64,000 nucleotides of DNA from positions 1-64,000 of the forward strand of contig CAWFOB010000001.1 in assembly GCA_963817375.1 (NCBI GenBank), in the 5' to 3' direction. The notes under the pieces were generated by a model, which was not told where the DNA came from, made no database searches, and saw only the letters and a list, made by a program, of their open reading frames with translations. Position numbers and translations under genes: made by a program. Below are positions 52,570 to 61,444 of the stretch, one piece after another (positions within the stretch are counted from its first letter, which is position 1; each line of letters starts with the position of its first letter). This DNA comes from JACVRM01 sp963817375. GTDB taxonomy: Bacteria; Actinomycetota; Thermoleophilia; Gaiellales; Gaiellaceae.

Positions 52570-54224
52570 TAGACCTCGACGATGACCGGCAGGATCATCG
52601 GGCGCCGGCCCGTCCGGTCGTAGATCACCTGGCCGACGTTGTCGTGCAGGTGCTCCTGGAGCAGCTTGATCTCCGTGATGTTCTGCGCCAGGCAGTCGCG
52701 GAGCGTCTGGTCGGCCTCGTTGCGCAGCTCGTCGATGATGGGCTGCGCGTCGCCGACGCCGCGCACGATCAGCTCGGGCGGCGAGCTGGCGCCGTTCGTC
52801 GCGACGAGCGTGGCCACCACGATGACGACGCCGTCCTCGGAGAGCCGCTGGCGGTCGCGGATGGCGACGTCGCGCACGTCCCCCACGCCGAGCCCGTCCA
52901 CGAAGGTCACGCCGGACTGCACCTGGTCGACGATCGCGATGCCGTCGTCGGTCAGCTCGACGACCGAGCCGTTCTCGGCGATGACGATGTTCCGGCGATC
53001 GACGCCCGCATCCTCGGCCAGGCGCGCGTGCGCCGCCTGCATGCGGTACTCGCCGTGCACCGGCATGACGCAGCGCGGCCGCAGCAGCGACAGCACCAAC
53101 CGGAGCTCCTCGGCGTTCGCGTGCCCCGACGCGTGCACGACGGCGTTGTCCTCGTGCAGCACCTCGGCGCCCAGCTTCGCGAGCCCGTTGATCGTGTCGT
53201 GCACGCGGAGCTCGTTCCCCGGGATCGGCTTGGCCGAGATGATCACCGTGTCGCCTCGCTCGACGCTCGTCGCCGGGTGGTCGTTGTAGGCGATCCGCGT
53301 GAGCGCCGAGAGCGGCTCGCCCTGGCTGCCCGAGCAGAGCACGAGCGTCTTCCCGCGCGGGTACTCCTCGAGCTCATGCGGCTTCAGCAGCATGGCGTCC
53401 GGAATGTCGATGTAGCCGAGATTGCGCGAGATGTTCAGCGTCTTGCGCATCGACCGGCCGATGACGGCGACCTTCCGGTCCACCTCGGCCGCGACGTCGA
53501 TCGCCTGCTGCATGCGGTGCACGTTCGACGCGAACGAGGAGACGAAGATGCGGCCGGTGCGCACCGGGATCAGCTGGCGGAAGGCCTCCCCGACGACCCG
53601 CTCCGACGGGGTCACGCCGGGCCGTTCTGCGTTCGTCGAGTCGCCGACAAGCAGGTCGACGCCCCGGTTGCCGATGTCCGCGAGCCGGCCGACGTCGGTG
53701 CGCATGCCGTCGACCGGCGTGTGGTCGATCTTGTAGTCGCCCGTGTGCACGACCCGGCCGGCCGGCGTCTCGAGCACGATCGCGGCCGTGTCAGGGATCG
53801 AGTGCGCCATGCGCACCCACTCGAGACGGAACGGGCCGACGTCGACGGGGTCGCCCTCGGGGTCGGCCTCGTGCAGCTCCGCCGCGCGCAGCAGGCCGTG
53901 CTCGTCGAGCTTGGACTGCACGAGCGCCAGCGTCAGCTTGGTGCCCCAGATGTGCCCGATCGGCACGCGCCGGAGCAGGTACGGCAGCCCGCCGACGTGG
54001 TCCTCGTGCCCGTGCGTGAGCAGGACGGCCAGGACGCGGTCGGCGTTGTCGGACAGGTAGCCGAAATCGGGCAGGACGAGGTCGACGCCGAGCTGCTCGT
54101 CGCGCGGGAACGCGAGCCCGGCGTCGACGACGACGATGTCGTCGCCGTACTCGTACACGGTCATGTTCTTCCCCACCTCGCCGAGTCCGCCGAGAGGAAT
54201 GATCCGCAGGGTCCCGTCCGCCAT
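52569..54224 (-). CDS. rnj: ribonuclease J
   Basis: A 551-residue metallo-beta-lactamase ribonuclease with both endo- and 5' exonuclease activity. The start MADGTLRIIPLGGLGEVGKNMTVYEY is family typical and decides ATG 54224 over an upstream in-frame Met (54332). Metal motifs: LTHGHEDHVGG, HTGDYKID, and a beta-CASP domain with SGSQGEPLSAL and VHASGHANAEEL, plus MPVHGEYRM. The C-terminal domain follows. It works alongside RNase Y (36.8 kb) in RNA maturation and decay. Confidence 0.95.
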   Translation of the reverse strand: MADGTLRIIPLGGLGEVGKNMTVYEYGDDIVVVDAGLAFPRDEQLGVDLVLPDFGYLSDNADRVLAVLLTHGHEDHVGGLPYLLRRVPIGHIWGTKLTLALVQSKLDEHGLLRAAELHEADPEGDPVDVGPFRLEWVRMAHSIPDTAAIVLETPAGRVVHTGDYKIDHTPVDGMRTDVGRLADIGNRGVDLLVGDSTNAERPGVTPSERVVGEAFRQLIPVRTGRIFVSSFASNVHRMQQAIDVAAEVDRKVAVIGRSMRKTLNISRNLGYIDIPDAMLLKPHELEEYPRGKTLVLCSGSQGEPLSALTRIAYNDHPATSVERGDTVIISAKPIPGNELRVHDTINGLAKLGAEVLHEDNAVVHASGHANAEELRLVLSLLRPRCVMPVHGEYRMQAAHARLAEDAGVDRRNIVIAENGSVVELTDDGIAIVDQVQSGVTFVDGLGVGDVRDVAIRDRQRLSEDGVVIVVATLVATNGASSPPELIVRGVGDAQPIIDELRNEADQTLRDCLAQNITEIKLLQEHLHDNVGQVIYDRTGRRPMILPVIVEV

Positions 54225-54321
54225 CGACGGCCAGCATAACCGCCGCCCGGATCGGCCTCCGGCGCACGAAATACCCGTTTCAGGGATCGACCCGCGGCCC
54301 ACGGGGTGGGAGAACGTGTGT

Positions 54322-54537
54322 ATGCGGCTCAAGCTGACCGGACGTGTGTGCCTGCCCGTGGTCGCCGGCGTGGTGGCCCTGGTGCTGCCCGTGGCGGCGG
54401 GCGCGGCGCGGTTGTCGCCCGGTCACCCCACCGTCGTGCGCGCGGGGGCGCGCCCGGCGGGCGACGTTGTCGACCGCGCGAAGGTGCAGCGGCCGGCGAA
54501 GGTCAAGCGAGCCGTCATGAAGTCGCACCGGCGGTGA
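54322..54537 (+). CDS. small secreted basic peptide coupled to the HD-GYP gene
   Basis: A 71-residue frame from ATG 54322. A signal peptide (about 1-29: LTGRVCLPVVAGVVALVLPVAAGAA) is followed by a 42-residue mature peptide that is strongly basic (RAGARPAGDVVDRAKVQRPAKVKRAVMKSHRR). Its stop overlaps the HD-GYP start as GTGA, so the two are translationally coupled. It could be a ligand, cell-wall peptide or simply a leader that sets HD-GYP expression. No family recognised. Confidence 0.55.
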   Translation: MRLKLTGRVCLPVVAGVVALVLPVAAGAARLSPGHPTVVRAGARPAGDVVDRAKVQRPAKVKRAVMKSHRR

Positions 54538-56132
54538 ACGCGGACGCGATCTCGCTCGGCGGGCAGTCAGCCGCCCGTCGCAATCCCAACCTCTTGGTAT
54601 CGGTCGTCGCATGCGCGGCGGCCGTCTCGCTGTTGGCGGCCCTGCCGTCGCTGCTCGGCTCCATGCCGGCCGAGCTCGCCGCGTTCGCGGCGCTCGCCGC
54701 CGTCCTGCAGCTCGTGCCGCTCGAGGTCTACGGCCGCGGCACCGTCAGCTTCGCCGGCGTCGCGCTGCTCGCCACCGGGTTCCTGTTCGGCACCGCGGCC
54801 GCCGTCGGCGTTGCCGCGGCGGCCGGCATCGTGACCGTGGCAGCGCGGCGCACGCCGCTGAACCGGAGCGTCTTCGACGCCGCGCAGTCGCTGCTTGCAG
54901 CCGCGGCCGGGGTGCTCGCGTACGGCCTCGTGCCCAAGCCCGCGGCGGCCGTTGCCGCCGGCGCGGTCTACGCCGTCGTCTGGCTGAGCTTGCTCGGCGC
55001 GGCGCACCTGGTCGCGCAGAGGAGCCGGCCTGCGGAAGTGTGGCGCGAGCGGCTGCGCTGGGTGACGCCCTTCGCTGCGGCCACAGGCCCGCTCGCGTGG
55101 GTGCTCGCCGAGGTCTACACCTCGATGGGCATCGAGGGCGTCGCGACCGTCGCGCTCGGCCCGGTCGGCGTGATGCTCGTCATGCGCCGGTACGTGACCC
55201 AGACCCAGGAGGGCGACGCTGACGTGCGCCGCGCCGCCGGGGAGCTCGTCGTCGCGAACGAGGAGCTCGCCGAGCGGAACCGGGACCTCCAGGCACTTCT
55301 TCGCGTAAGCGGCGGCCTCGCGGCGCGGACGCGCGACCGGGACGAGCTGGTCGCCTATGCCGAGGAGGCGCTGACGGCTGTCGCCGGCGCACCTGTCGCG
55401 GTGCACGACCGCGGCGCGCTCGAGGCCGGCCCGACGGTCGACCAGGCGCGATGGCGGCGGCTACGCGAGGCCGTGGCGCCGCACCTCACGGCTGCGCTGG
55501 AGACGGCGGAGCTCGAGGAGCAGGTGCGCCGCACGCACCTCGCCACGATCGCCGCGCTGTCGAAGAGCATGGAGGCGAAGGACTTCTACACGGGCGGCCA
55601 CACCGAGCGGGTCGCCACCGTGGCGCTCACGCTGGCGCGCCGGCTCGGCTTCATCGGCGACGAGCTGGAGGCGATCGAGATCGGCGCCCTCCTCCACGAC
55701 ATCGGCAAGATCGGGATCCCGGAGCGCATCCTCCAGAAGCCCGGCCCGCTCGACGAGGACGAGTGGGCGATCATGAAGGAGCACCCGGTGATCTCCGAGT
55801 ACATCCTCTCGGAGGTCGGCCTCAACCCGATCGTCCTCCAGGTGGCCCGTTCGAGCCACGAGCGGATCGACGGCGGGGGCTACCCGGACGGGCTGGCCGG
55901 CGACGACATCCCGCTGCCGGCGAGGATCGTGCTGGTCGCGGACGCGTTCGACGCCCTGACGAGCGATCGGCCGTACCGGCTCGGGCGGAGCGTCCCCGAG
56001 GCGGTCGACGAGCTGCGCGCCCACACCGGCACCCAGTTCTGTCCGGTCGTCGTGGCGGCGATGGAACGGCTCTACGCCGAGGAGCCCGAGGCGCTCGGCG
56101 TGGCTGGAGCTGCGGCTGTCACGCCGGGGTAG
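54534..56132 (+). CDS. membrane HD-GYP domain protein
   Basis: A 532-residue protein from GTG 54534. About seven membrane helices lie in residues 18-220, then a coiled coil (GELVVANEELAERNRDLQALL), a short GAF-like stretch, and an HD-GYP domain (about 345-515) with KDFYTGGHTERVA, LLHDIGKIGIPERILQKPG, and SSHERIDGGGYPDGLAG, in which the first His of the usual HHE is Ser. HD-GYP enzymes hydrolyse c-di-GMP; here the altered position makes activity uncertain. The N-terminal region resembles the membrane part of the 25-kb GGDEF/HD-GYP protein in plan. Its 3' end overlaps convergent dapA by 14 bp. Confidence 0.9.
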   Translation: MNADAISLGGQSAARRNPNLLVSVVACAAAVSLLAALPSLLGSMPAELAAFAALAAVLQLVPLEVYGRGTVSFAGVALLATGFLFGTAAAVGVAAAAGIVTVAARRTPLNRSVFDAAQSLLAAAAGVLAYGLVPKPAAAVAAGAVYAVVWLSLLGAAHLVAQRSRPAEVWRERLRWVTPFAAATGPLAWVLAEVYTSMGIEGVATVALGPVGVMLVMRRYVTQTQEGDADVRRAAGELVVANEELAERNRDLQALLRVSGGLAARTRDRDELVAYAEEALTAVAGAPVAVHDRGALEAGPTVDQARWRRLREAVAPHLTAALETAELEEQVRRTHLATIAALSKSMEAKDFYTGGHTERVATVALTLARRLGFIGDELEAIEIGALLHDIGKIGIPERILQKPGPLDEDEWAIMKEHPVISEYILSEVGLNPIVLQVARSSHERIDGGGYPDGLAGDDIPLPARIVLVADAFDALTSDRPYRLGRSVPEAVDELRAHTGTQFCPVVVAAMERLYAEEPEALGVAGAAAVTPG

Positions 56133-57003
56133 GAGCCCGCAGGCCGACCCGCGCGAGCGCTTCGCGAATGGCGTCGCGCTCGGCGTCCGTCGCGTCGACA
56201 AGCGGCAGGCGGAAGCCGCCGACCTCGTGCCCCAGCATGGCCAGCGCGGTCTTGACCGGGATCGGGTTGACCGCCACGCGGTCGAAATCGAAGACTGGAA
56301 TCAGCTCTTCGTGGATGCGCTGCGCGCCCTCTTCGTCGCCTGCGCGATACAGCCGGATCATCTCCTTCATGCGCTCGCCGGCGATGTGGCTGCGGACGCA
56401 GATCCCGCCGACGCCGCCCAGCTTCAGGAACGGAAAGACCAGGTTGTCGTCACCTGCGTACAGATCGAGATCGGTCTCGGCGACGATGCGGCGCGCCTGC
56501 TCGAGGTCGTCGTTCGCCTGCTTGACGGCGCGCACTGACGGGATCTCGGCGAGCTCGGCGATCGTCTCGGGCTCGATGTTGACGACGACGCGGCCGGGGA
56601 TGTTGTAGACGACGATCGGCTTGTCGCTCGCCTCGGCGATGGCGCGGAAGTGCGCCACGATCCCGCGCTGCGGCGGCTTGTTGTAGTACGGCGTGACGAC
56701 GAGGAACCCGTCGACGCCGAGCTCGTGCGCCCGCTCGGTCAGGTGCACCGAGTGCGCGGTGTCGTACGTCCCGGTGCCCGCAACGACGGTCGCCCGGCCG
56801 CGCAGCTCGTCGACGGCCGCCTCGAAGAGCGCCATCTTCTCGTCGTCGCTCAGCGTCGGCGACTCTCCGGTCGTGCCGGAGACGACGATGCCGTCCGAGC
56901 CGTGCTCGACGAGATAATTCGCGAGCGCCCGGAACGCGTCCAGGTCGACGGAGCCGTCCGCGCGGAACGGCGTGACGATCGCGGTGAGGAGCTCGCCGAG
57001 CAT
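56119..57003 (-). CDS. dapA: 4-hydroxy-tetrahydrodipicolinate synthase
   Basis: The first committed step of the lysine/DAP pathway: pyruvate plus aspartate semialdehyde. It has 294 residues, a TIM barrel with VSGTTGESPTLSDDEK (pyruvate binding), GFLVVTPYYNKPPQRG (active-site Tyr) and VYNIPGR, and the Schiff-base lysine in SVRAVKQANDDL (commonly KEASGD). The ATG lies inside a 12-bp-arm hairpin (56999-57028), and no ribosome site is visible outside it. It is convergent with the HD-GYP gene. Confidence 0.95.
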   Translation of the reverse strand: MLGELLTAIVTPFRADGSVDLDAFRALANYLVEHGSDGIVVSGTTGESPTLSDDEKMALFEAAVDELRGRATVVAGTGTYDTAHSVHLTERAHELGVDGFLVVTPYYNKPPQRGIVAHFRAIAEASDKPIVVYNIPGRVVVNIEPETIAELAEIPSVRAVKQANDDLEQARRIVAETDLDLYAGDDNLVFPFLKLGGVGGICVRSHIAGERMKEMIRLYRAGDEEGAQRIHEELIPVFDFDRVAVNPIPVKTALAMLGHEVGGFRLPLVDATDAERDAIREALARVGLRAPTPA

Positions 57004-57028
57004 CAGGGCGATTGTACGCCCTGATGCT
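56999..57028 (-). promoter_or_regulatory. hairpin that contains the dapA start codon
   Basis: A perfect 12-bp inverted repeat, AGCATCAGGGCG / CGCCCTGATGCT, with a six-base loop. On the dapA mRNA the start codon is in the 3' arm, so the folded form would hide it. Read on the plus strand the stem is followed by TTTGTT and looks like a terminator, but no plus-strand gene ends near it. Confidence 0.55.
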
Positions 57029-57033
57029 TTGTT

Positions 57034-57086
57034 AGAGCCTTCGGCGGACTACAGACTGTGTCCGGCGGTAGCCCGCCGAAGGCTCT
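57034..57086 (-). terminator. long inverted repeat after the DUF4242 gene
   Basis: A perfect 14-bp inverted repeat, AGAGCCTTCGGCGG (57034-57047) and CCGCCGAAGGCTCT (57073-57086), 25-base loop, overlapping the stop of the DUF4242 gene. On the minus strand it is followed by AACAAAG rather than T's, so it may be a 3'-end stabiliser or bidirectional terminator. Confidence 0.5.
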
Positions 57087-57336
57087 AGTCGCCCTGCTTG
57101 ACTTCCCAGATCTCGTCGGCGACGAGGCCGTGAGCCTCGGCGTGCACGCGGACAGCCGACTCGGCGTCCGGCGCTTCGACGAGGCAGAAGACCTTGCCCG
57201 ACGACTCGTCGACCCAGTACGCCTTGTAGTCGACGTCGTGCTTGCCCTGCACCTCGAGGTCCTTGCGGTGGGCCTCCATGACGTCCGTCAGGGAGACGCC
57301 GCCGTCGAAGGTGTGCATGTCCATGTAGAGCGGCAT
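57085..57336 (-). CDS. DUF4242 / SCO4226-like small protein
   Basis: An 83-residue ferredoxin-like protein. MPLYMDMHTFDGGVSLTDVMEAHRKDLEVQ and KAYWVDESSGKVFCLVEAPDAESAVRVHAEAHG match the DUF4242 family. A Streptomyces member (SCO4226) binds nickel through His residues; the His of MDMH, AHRKD and VHAEAHG are at the expected places. Its physiological role is unknown. It lies 11 bp downstream of the esterase gene. Confidence 0.82.
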   Translation of the reverse strand: MPLYMDMHTFDGGVSLTDVMEAHRKDLEVQGKHDVDYKAYWVDESSGKVFCLVEAPDAESAVRVHAEAHGLVADEIWEVKQGD

Positions 57337-57347
57337 TGTCTTCGATT

Positions 57348-58145
57348 CTACGCGCCCCTGGGCCGGGTGGATTTGCAGGCGGCGAGCGAGGCGGCGTACC
57401 AGCGGATCGTCTGCGGCAGGTGGCGCTCGACGTAGGCAGTGCTATGCGTTCCCGGCCAGACGGTGAAGCGCGCCCGCGTCCCGAGCTCGTGGGCGAGCTG
57501 GGTGGTCGCAGCGCGGAACGGGTCGTGCGTGTCGACGTCGAGCCAGATGTGCGTGCTGCCGAACGGCCACCCGCGCTTCGCCGCGGCGAGGATGTCGTGG
57601 CGCTTGAAGTCGGCGGGGCTGTCGAAGGCACCGGGCGCGGTGGCGCCGGCCGTCTTCCAGAGCGCCGGGGCTTGCCCGCCGGCGGCGCAGAAGAGCCCGG
57701 GATGCTGCAGGGCGAGGGCAAGGGCGCCGAAGCCGCCCATCGAGAAGCCGCCGATCGCGATGCGCTTCGGGTCCGCCCCGGTCTTCGCGACCGCGTCCGG
57801 GATCGCCTCGTGCAGGAGGTACCGCCCCCACTCCGCGTCGCGGCGGTTGTGCCAGTAGCTCGACGCCCCGCCGGCGGGCAGCAGGATGTTGGGCGCCTCG
57901 GCGCCGAGGGCGCGCAGCGTCGAGTTGAGCCGCTTGCCGAAGAAGTCCGCCGGCGACCCGTCGCGACCGTGGAGCAGCACGAGCAGCGGCCGCCCACGCC
58001 CCTCGCGGATGACGACCTGCTCGAGGCCGACGTCGAGCACCTTGCTGTCGAGCGTGTAGGTCTCGGAGTGCGGCGGCGCGTCGACGTCCTTCCCGCCGCA
58101 GCCCGCCGCCGCGAGCAGGCAGGCGGCCACTACGATGGCCGGCAT
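57348..58145 (-). CDS. alpha/beta-hydrolase lipoprotein (esterase D/PHB depolymerase-like)
   Basis: A 265-residue exported lipoprotein from ATG 58145; the signal peptide ends LAAAGC, giving a lipid-anchored Cys about residue 17. The hydrolase core has the oxyanion loop LLVLLHGRDG, the nucleophile elbow GGFSMGGFGAL (Ser), an Asp in WLDVDTHDPF and the His in WPGTHSTAYVERHLPQTIRWY. This layout fits esterase D/antigen-85-like carboxylesterases. Substrate unknown. The start codon shares the CATG at 58143-58146 with the divergent permease gene. Confidence 0.85.
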   Translation of the reverse strand: MPAIVVAACLLAAAGCGGKDVDAPPHSETYTLDSKVLDVGLEQVVIREGRGRPLLVLLHGRDGSPADFFGKRLNSTLRALGAEAPNILLPAGGASSYWHNRRDAEWGRYLLHEAIPDAVAKTGADPKRIAIGGFSMGGFGALALALQHPGLFCAAGGQAPALWKTAGATAPGAFDSPADFKRHDILAAAKRGWPFGSTHIWLDVDTHDPFRAATTQLAHELGTRARFTVWPGTHSTAYVERHLPQTIRWYAASLAACKSTRPRGA

Positions 58146-60703
58146 GCTCCGCGTGGCGCTTCGCGGGATGCTGGGTCGGAAGCTCCGGACGGTTCTCACC
58201 GCCCTGGCCATCGTTCTCGGTGTGGCGATGGTCACGGGAACGTTCATCCTCACGGATTCCATCAACCAGGCGTTCTCGGGCATCTTCACCACGGTCTACA
58301 GCGGCACCGACGCGACCATCACCGGCAAGAGCGCGTTCGACCTCTCCGGGAACAACGGCACCATCGCGCCGCCCTTCCGCCAGTCGCTCCTCGGCGAGGT
58401 GCGGCGGCTGCCGGACGTGCAGGACGCTGTCGGCGGCGTCGCAGGCGACGCGCAGCTGATCGGCAAGAACGGCAAGGCGATCGTCTTCGGCGGCGCGCCG
58501 AACCTCGGCTTCAGCGTCGACCCGACGCGGCCTGCGATGAACTCGCTCACGCTCGTGAAGGGCTCCTGGCCGCGTACCGGCCAGGTCGTGATCGACCAGT
58601 CGACCGCCTCGAAGAAGGACCTCAAGGTCGGTCAGACGGTCGGCATCCAGGCCGAGGGGCCGGTCAGGCCGTTCCGGATCTCCGGCCTCGTGCACTTCGG
58701 CGGCGCCTCCAGCCTCGGCGGCGCGACGCTGGCCGGCTTCGACCTGCCGACGGCCCAGCGGCTCTTCGACAAGGTGGGCAAGCTCGACCAGATCCGGGCG
58801 AAGGCGATCAAGGGCGTGAGCCCGCAGCAGCTCGCGAAGCAGATCGGGCCGATCCTCCCGCACGGCACCCAGGTCAGGACGGCGGACGCGCAGGCGAAGA
58901 AGGACTCGCAGAACGCGACCGCCTTCATCTCGTTCCTCCAGGACTTCCTACTCGCATTCGGCGGCATCGCCCTCTTCGTCGGCGCCTTCGTCATCGCCAA
59001 CTCGCTCTCGATCACGATCGCCCAGCGCATGCGGGAGTTTGCGACGCTCCGGACGATCGGCGCCTCGCGACGCCAGGTGCTGTGGTCCGTGATCGTCGAG
59101 GCGTTCGTCACCGGCCTGCTGGCCTCGATCGTGGGCGTGCTCGCCGGCATCGGGCTGGCGAACGGCCTCTTCAAGCTCTTCGATGCGGTCGGCTTCACGC
59201 TGCCGAACAACGGGCTCGTGCTCGAGACGCGGACGATCGTGATCGGGATGCTCGCCGGGATCGTCGTCACGGTCGTGGCAAGCGTTCGGCCGGCCATCCG
59301 CGCGACGCGCGTCCCGCCGATCGCGGCGGTCCGCGAGGGCGCCACGCTGCCGGTCGGCCGCTTCCACCGCTACCGGCCGATCGCAGCGCTCGTCACGACG
59401 ATCGTCGGGTTCGCAGCGCTCACCTTCGGCCTCTTCGGGCCGGGCCTCGGCACGACCGGCATCCTCCTCTGGATGGGCCTCGGCGCCCTGCTGATCTTCA
59501 GCGGGGTCTCGCTGCTCTCGTACAAGCTCGTGCCGCCGCTCGCGGCCGTGCTCGGCTGGCCGGCGCGCCGGTTCGGCGGCGTCGCGGGCGGGCTCGCGCG
59601 CGAGAACTCGAGCCGCAACCCGGAGCGCACGGCCTCGACCGCGTCCGCGTTGATGATCGGACTGGCCCTCGTGACGCTCGTCGCCGTGCTCGCGGCCGGG
59701 ATCACGCAGAGCTTCCGCGGCGCGGTGAACGACCTCTGGAACGCCGACTACGCGATCACGGCGCAGAACAACTTCTCGCCGATCGCGGTCTCGGCCGCGA
59801 ACGCGGCCGCGAAGGTACCCGGCGTGACCGCGGTCGCCAACGTCCGCGTCGGGCGACGCGAAGGTCTTCGGCAGCGTCGGCACTGCCACGGGCGTGAACC
59901 CGGCCGGCGCCCGCGTCTTCAATGTCAAATGGGTCGCACGGCTCGCAGAACGTGTTCCGCGAGCTCGGAGCGAACGGCGTGTTCATCGACACGTCGGCGG
60001 CCACGAACCCCACCCTGTCGATCGGCTCGCCGGCTCGTCGTCGAGACGCCGCGAGGAAGGCAGCTCCACATGGTCGTCAGGGGCATCTTCAAGCAGCCGG
60101 CCGGCGGCTCCCCGTTCGGCGACGGTGACGATGTCGCAGGCGACGTTCGACCGGAACTACGACTCCCCGCGCAACCTCTACTCGTTCGTGCGCATGCGCG
60201 GCGGCGAGACCGCCGCCAACCAGGCTCGCCTCGATGCCGCCCTCAAAGGCTTCCCGAACGCGAAGGTGCAGACGAAGCAGGAGTTCATCGACAACCAGAT
60301 CTCGGCGTTGAACTCGGTGCTGAACATCCTCTACGTGCTGCTTGCCCTGTCCGTCATCGTCAGCCTGTTCGGGATCGTCAACACGCTCGTCCTGACCGTG
60401 TTCGAGCGCACGCGGGAGATCGGGATGCTGCGCGCGGTCGGGATGACCCGACGTCAGGTGCGGCGGATGATCCGCTGGGAGAGCATCATCACCGCGCTGC
60501 TCGGGGCGGTGATCGGGATCGTCCTCGGCATCGTCCTCGGCGCGCTGCTCGCGGCGCGGGTCGACTTCATCGTCTTCGCCGTGCCGTGGGGCTCGGTGAT
60601 CGTGTTCGCGCTGGCCGCGATCTTCGTCGGGCTCATCGCCGCGATCTTCCCGGCGCGGCGCGCGGCGCGGCTCAACCCCCTGCGGGCGCTGCAGTACGAG
60701 TAG
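58135..60703 (+). CDS. FtsX/MacB-type ABC transporter permease, four frameshifts
   Basis: A large inner-membrane permease of about 855 residues, two FtsX-type halves. Half 1: signal-anchor helix (ALRGMLGRKLRTVLTALAIVLG), an external MacB domain, then helices with LRTIGASRRQVLWSVIVEAFVTGLL. Half 2: LARENSSRNPERTASTASALMIG, an external domain, and TREIGMLRAVGMTRRQVRRMIRWESII to LNPLRALQYE. Between 59856 and 60120 the frame moves four times, each explained by one extra G (GTCGGGCGAC, TGGGTCGCAC, CCGGCTCGTC, GGCGACGGTG). The 2569-nt length is a whole number of codons plus one, as four insertions predict. It probably exports lipids or proteins; no ATPase gene is adjacent. Confidence 0.85.
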
Positions 60704-60765
60704 CGGAGCAGCGCAGCGCAGCCGGCGACCGAGCGCACGGCCCCATTCTCTCCAGTTGACGCGAG

Positions 60766-61407
60766 TCAGTCCAGCAGCGCGTCGAGCCCGACCGTGAGGC
60801 CGGGCGGCAGCGTCTCGAGCCGCGCCAGCGCCAGCAGCACGCCGGGGACGAACGCCTCGCGGGACATCGTGTCGTGGCGGATGCTCAGCGTCTGCCCCGG
60901 GCCGCCGAAGAGCACCTCCTGGTGCGCAACGAGACCCGGGAGGCGGACGGAATGGATCGGTGTCCCCTCGCCGATCAGGCCGGCGGTCGCCTTGGCCGTG
61001 CCCGACGGCGCGTCCAGCTTCGTGTCGTGGTGCAGCTCGATGATCTCCGCCCGCGGCATGAAGCGCGCGGCCTCGGCGGCGAAGCGCATCATCAGCACCG
61101 CGCCGATGGCGAAGTTCGGGGCGATGAAGACCGGGACTCCCCGCTCCTTCGCCGCGGCGTCGATGCGCTCGAGCTGCTCGGGCTGCAGGCCGGTCGTCCC
61201 GACCACCGCCGGCACGCGCTGCTCGACCGCGGCCAGCACGTTGCCGGCGACCGCGTCCGGCTGCGTGAAGTCGACGATCGCGTCATGACCGGCGAGCGCC
61301 ACCTCGTCGCCGACCTCGACCGGCGTGACCTCGTGGCCCTCGGCCGCGAGCGCGGCGCCGAGCACCGACCCGACCTTGCCGTCGGCGCCGAAGAGCGCGA
61401 CCTTCAT
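60766..61407 (-). CDS. dapB: 4-hydroxy-tetrahydrodipicolinate reductase
   Basis: The second step of the lysine/DAP pathway, NAD(P)H-dependent. It has 213 residues, short for the family (about 245-270). The dinucleotide loop ALFGADGKVGSVLG starts the chain; VDFTQPDAV, VGTTGL and APNFAIGAVLMMRFA follow, and the signature ELHHDTKLDAPSGTAKAT holds the active-site HHD and K. The trimming is in the N-terminal Rossmann half. A palindromic repeat lies just upstream. Confidence 0.93.
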   Translation of the reverse strand: MKVALFGADGKVGSVLGAALAAEGHEVTPVEVGDEVALAGHDAIVDFTQPDAVAGNVLAAVEQRVPAVVGTTGLQPEQLERIDAAAKERGVPVFIAPNFAIGAVLMMRFAAEAARFMPRAEIIELHHDTKLDAPSGTAKATAGLIGEGTPIHSVRLPGLVAHQEVLFGGPGQTLSIRHDTMSREAFVPGVLLALARLETLPPGLTVGLDALLD

Positions 61408-61425
61408 CCCTGCAGTCCCGACTTA

Positions 61426-61440
61426 GTGGCTGAGAGCCAC
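61426..61440. repeat. GTGGCT-gag-AGCCAC palindrome, dispersed family
   Basis: A 6-bp-arm variant of the dispersed palindrome, preceded by CTTA and followed by AAACTC, in the 37-bp gap between dapB and the M16 peptidase. Confidence 0.7.
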
Positions 61441-61444
61441 AAAC

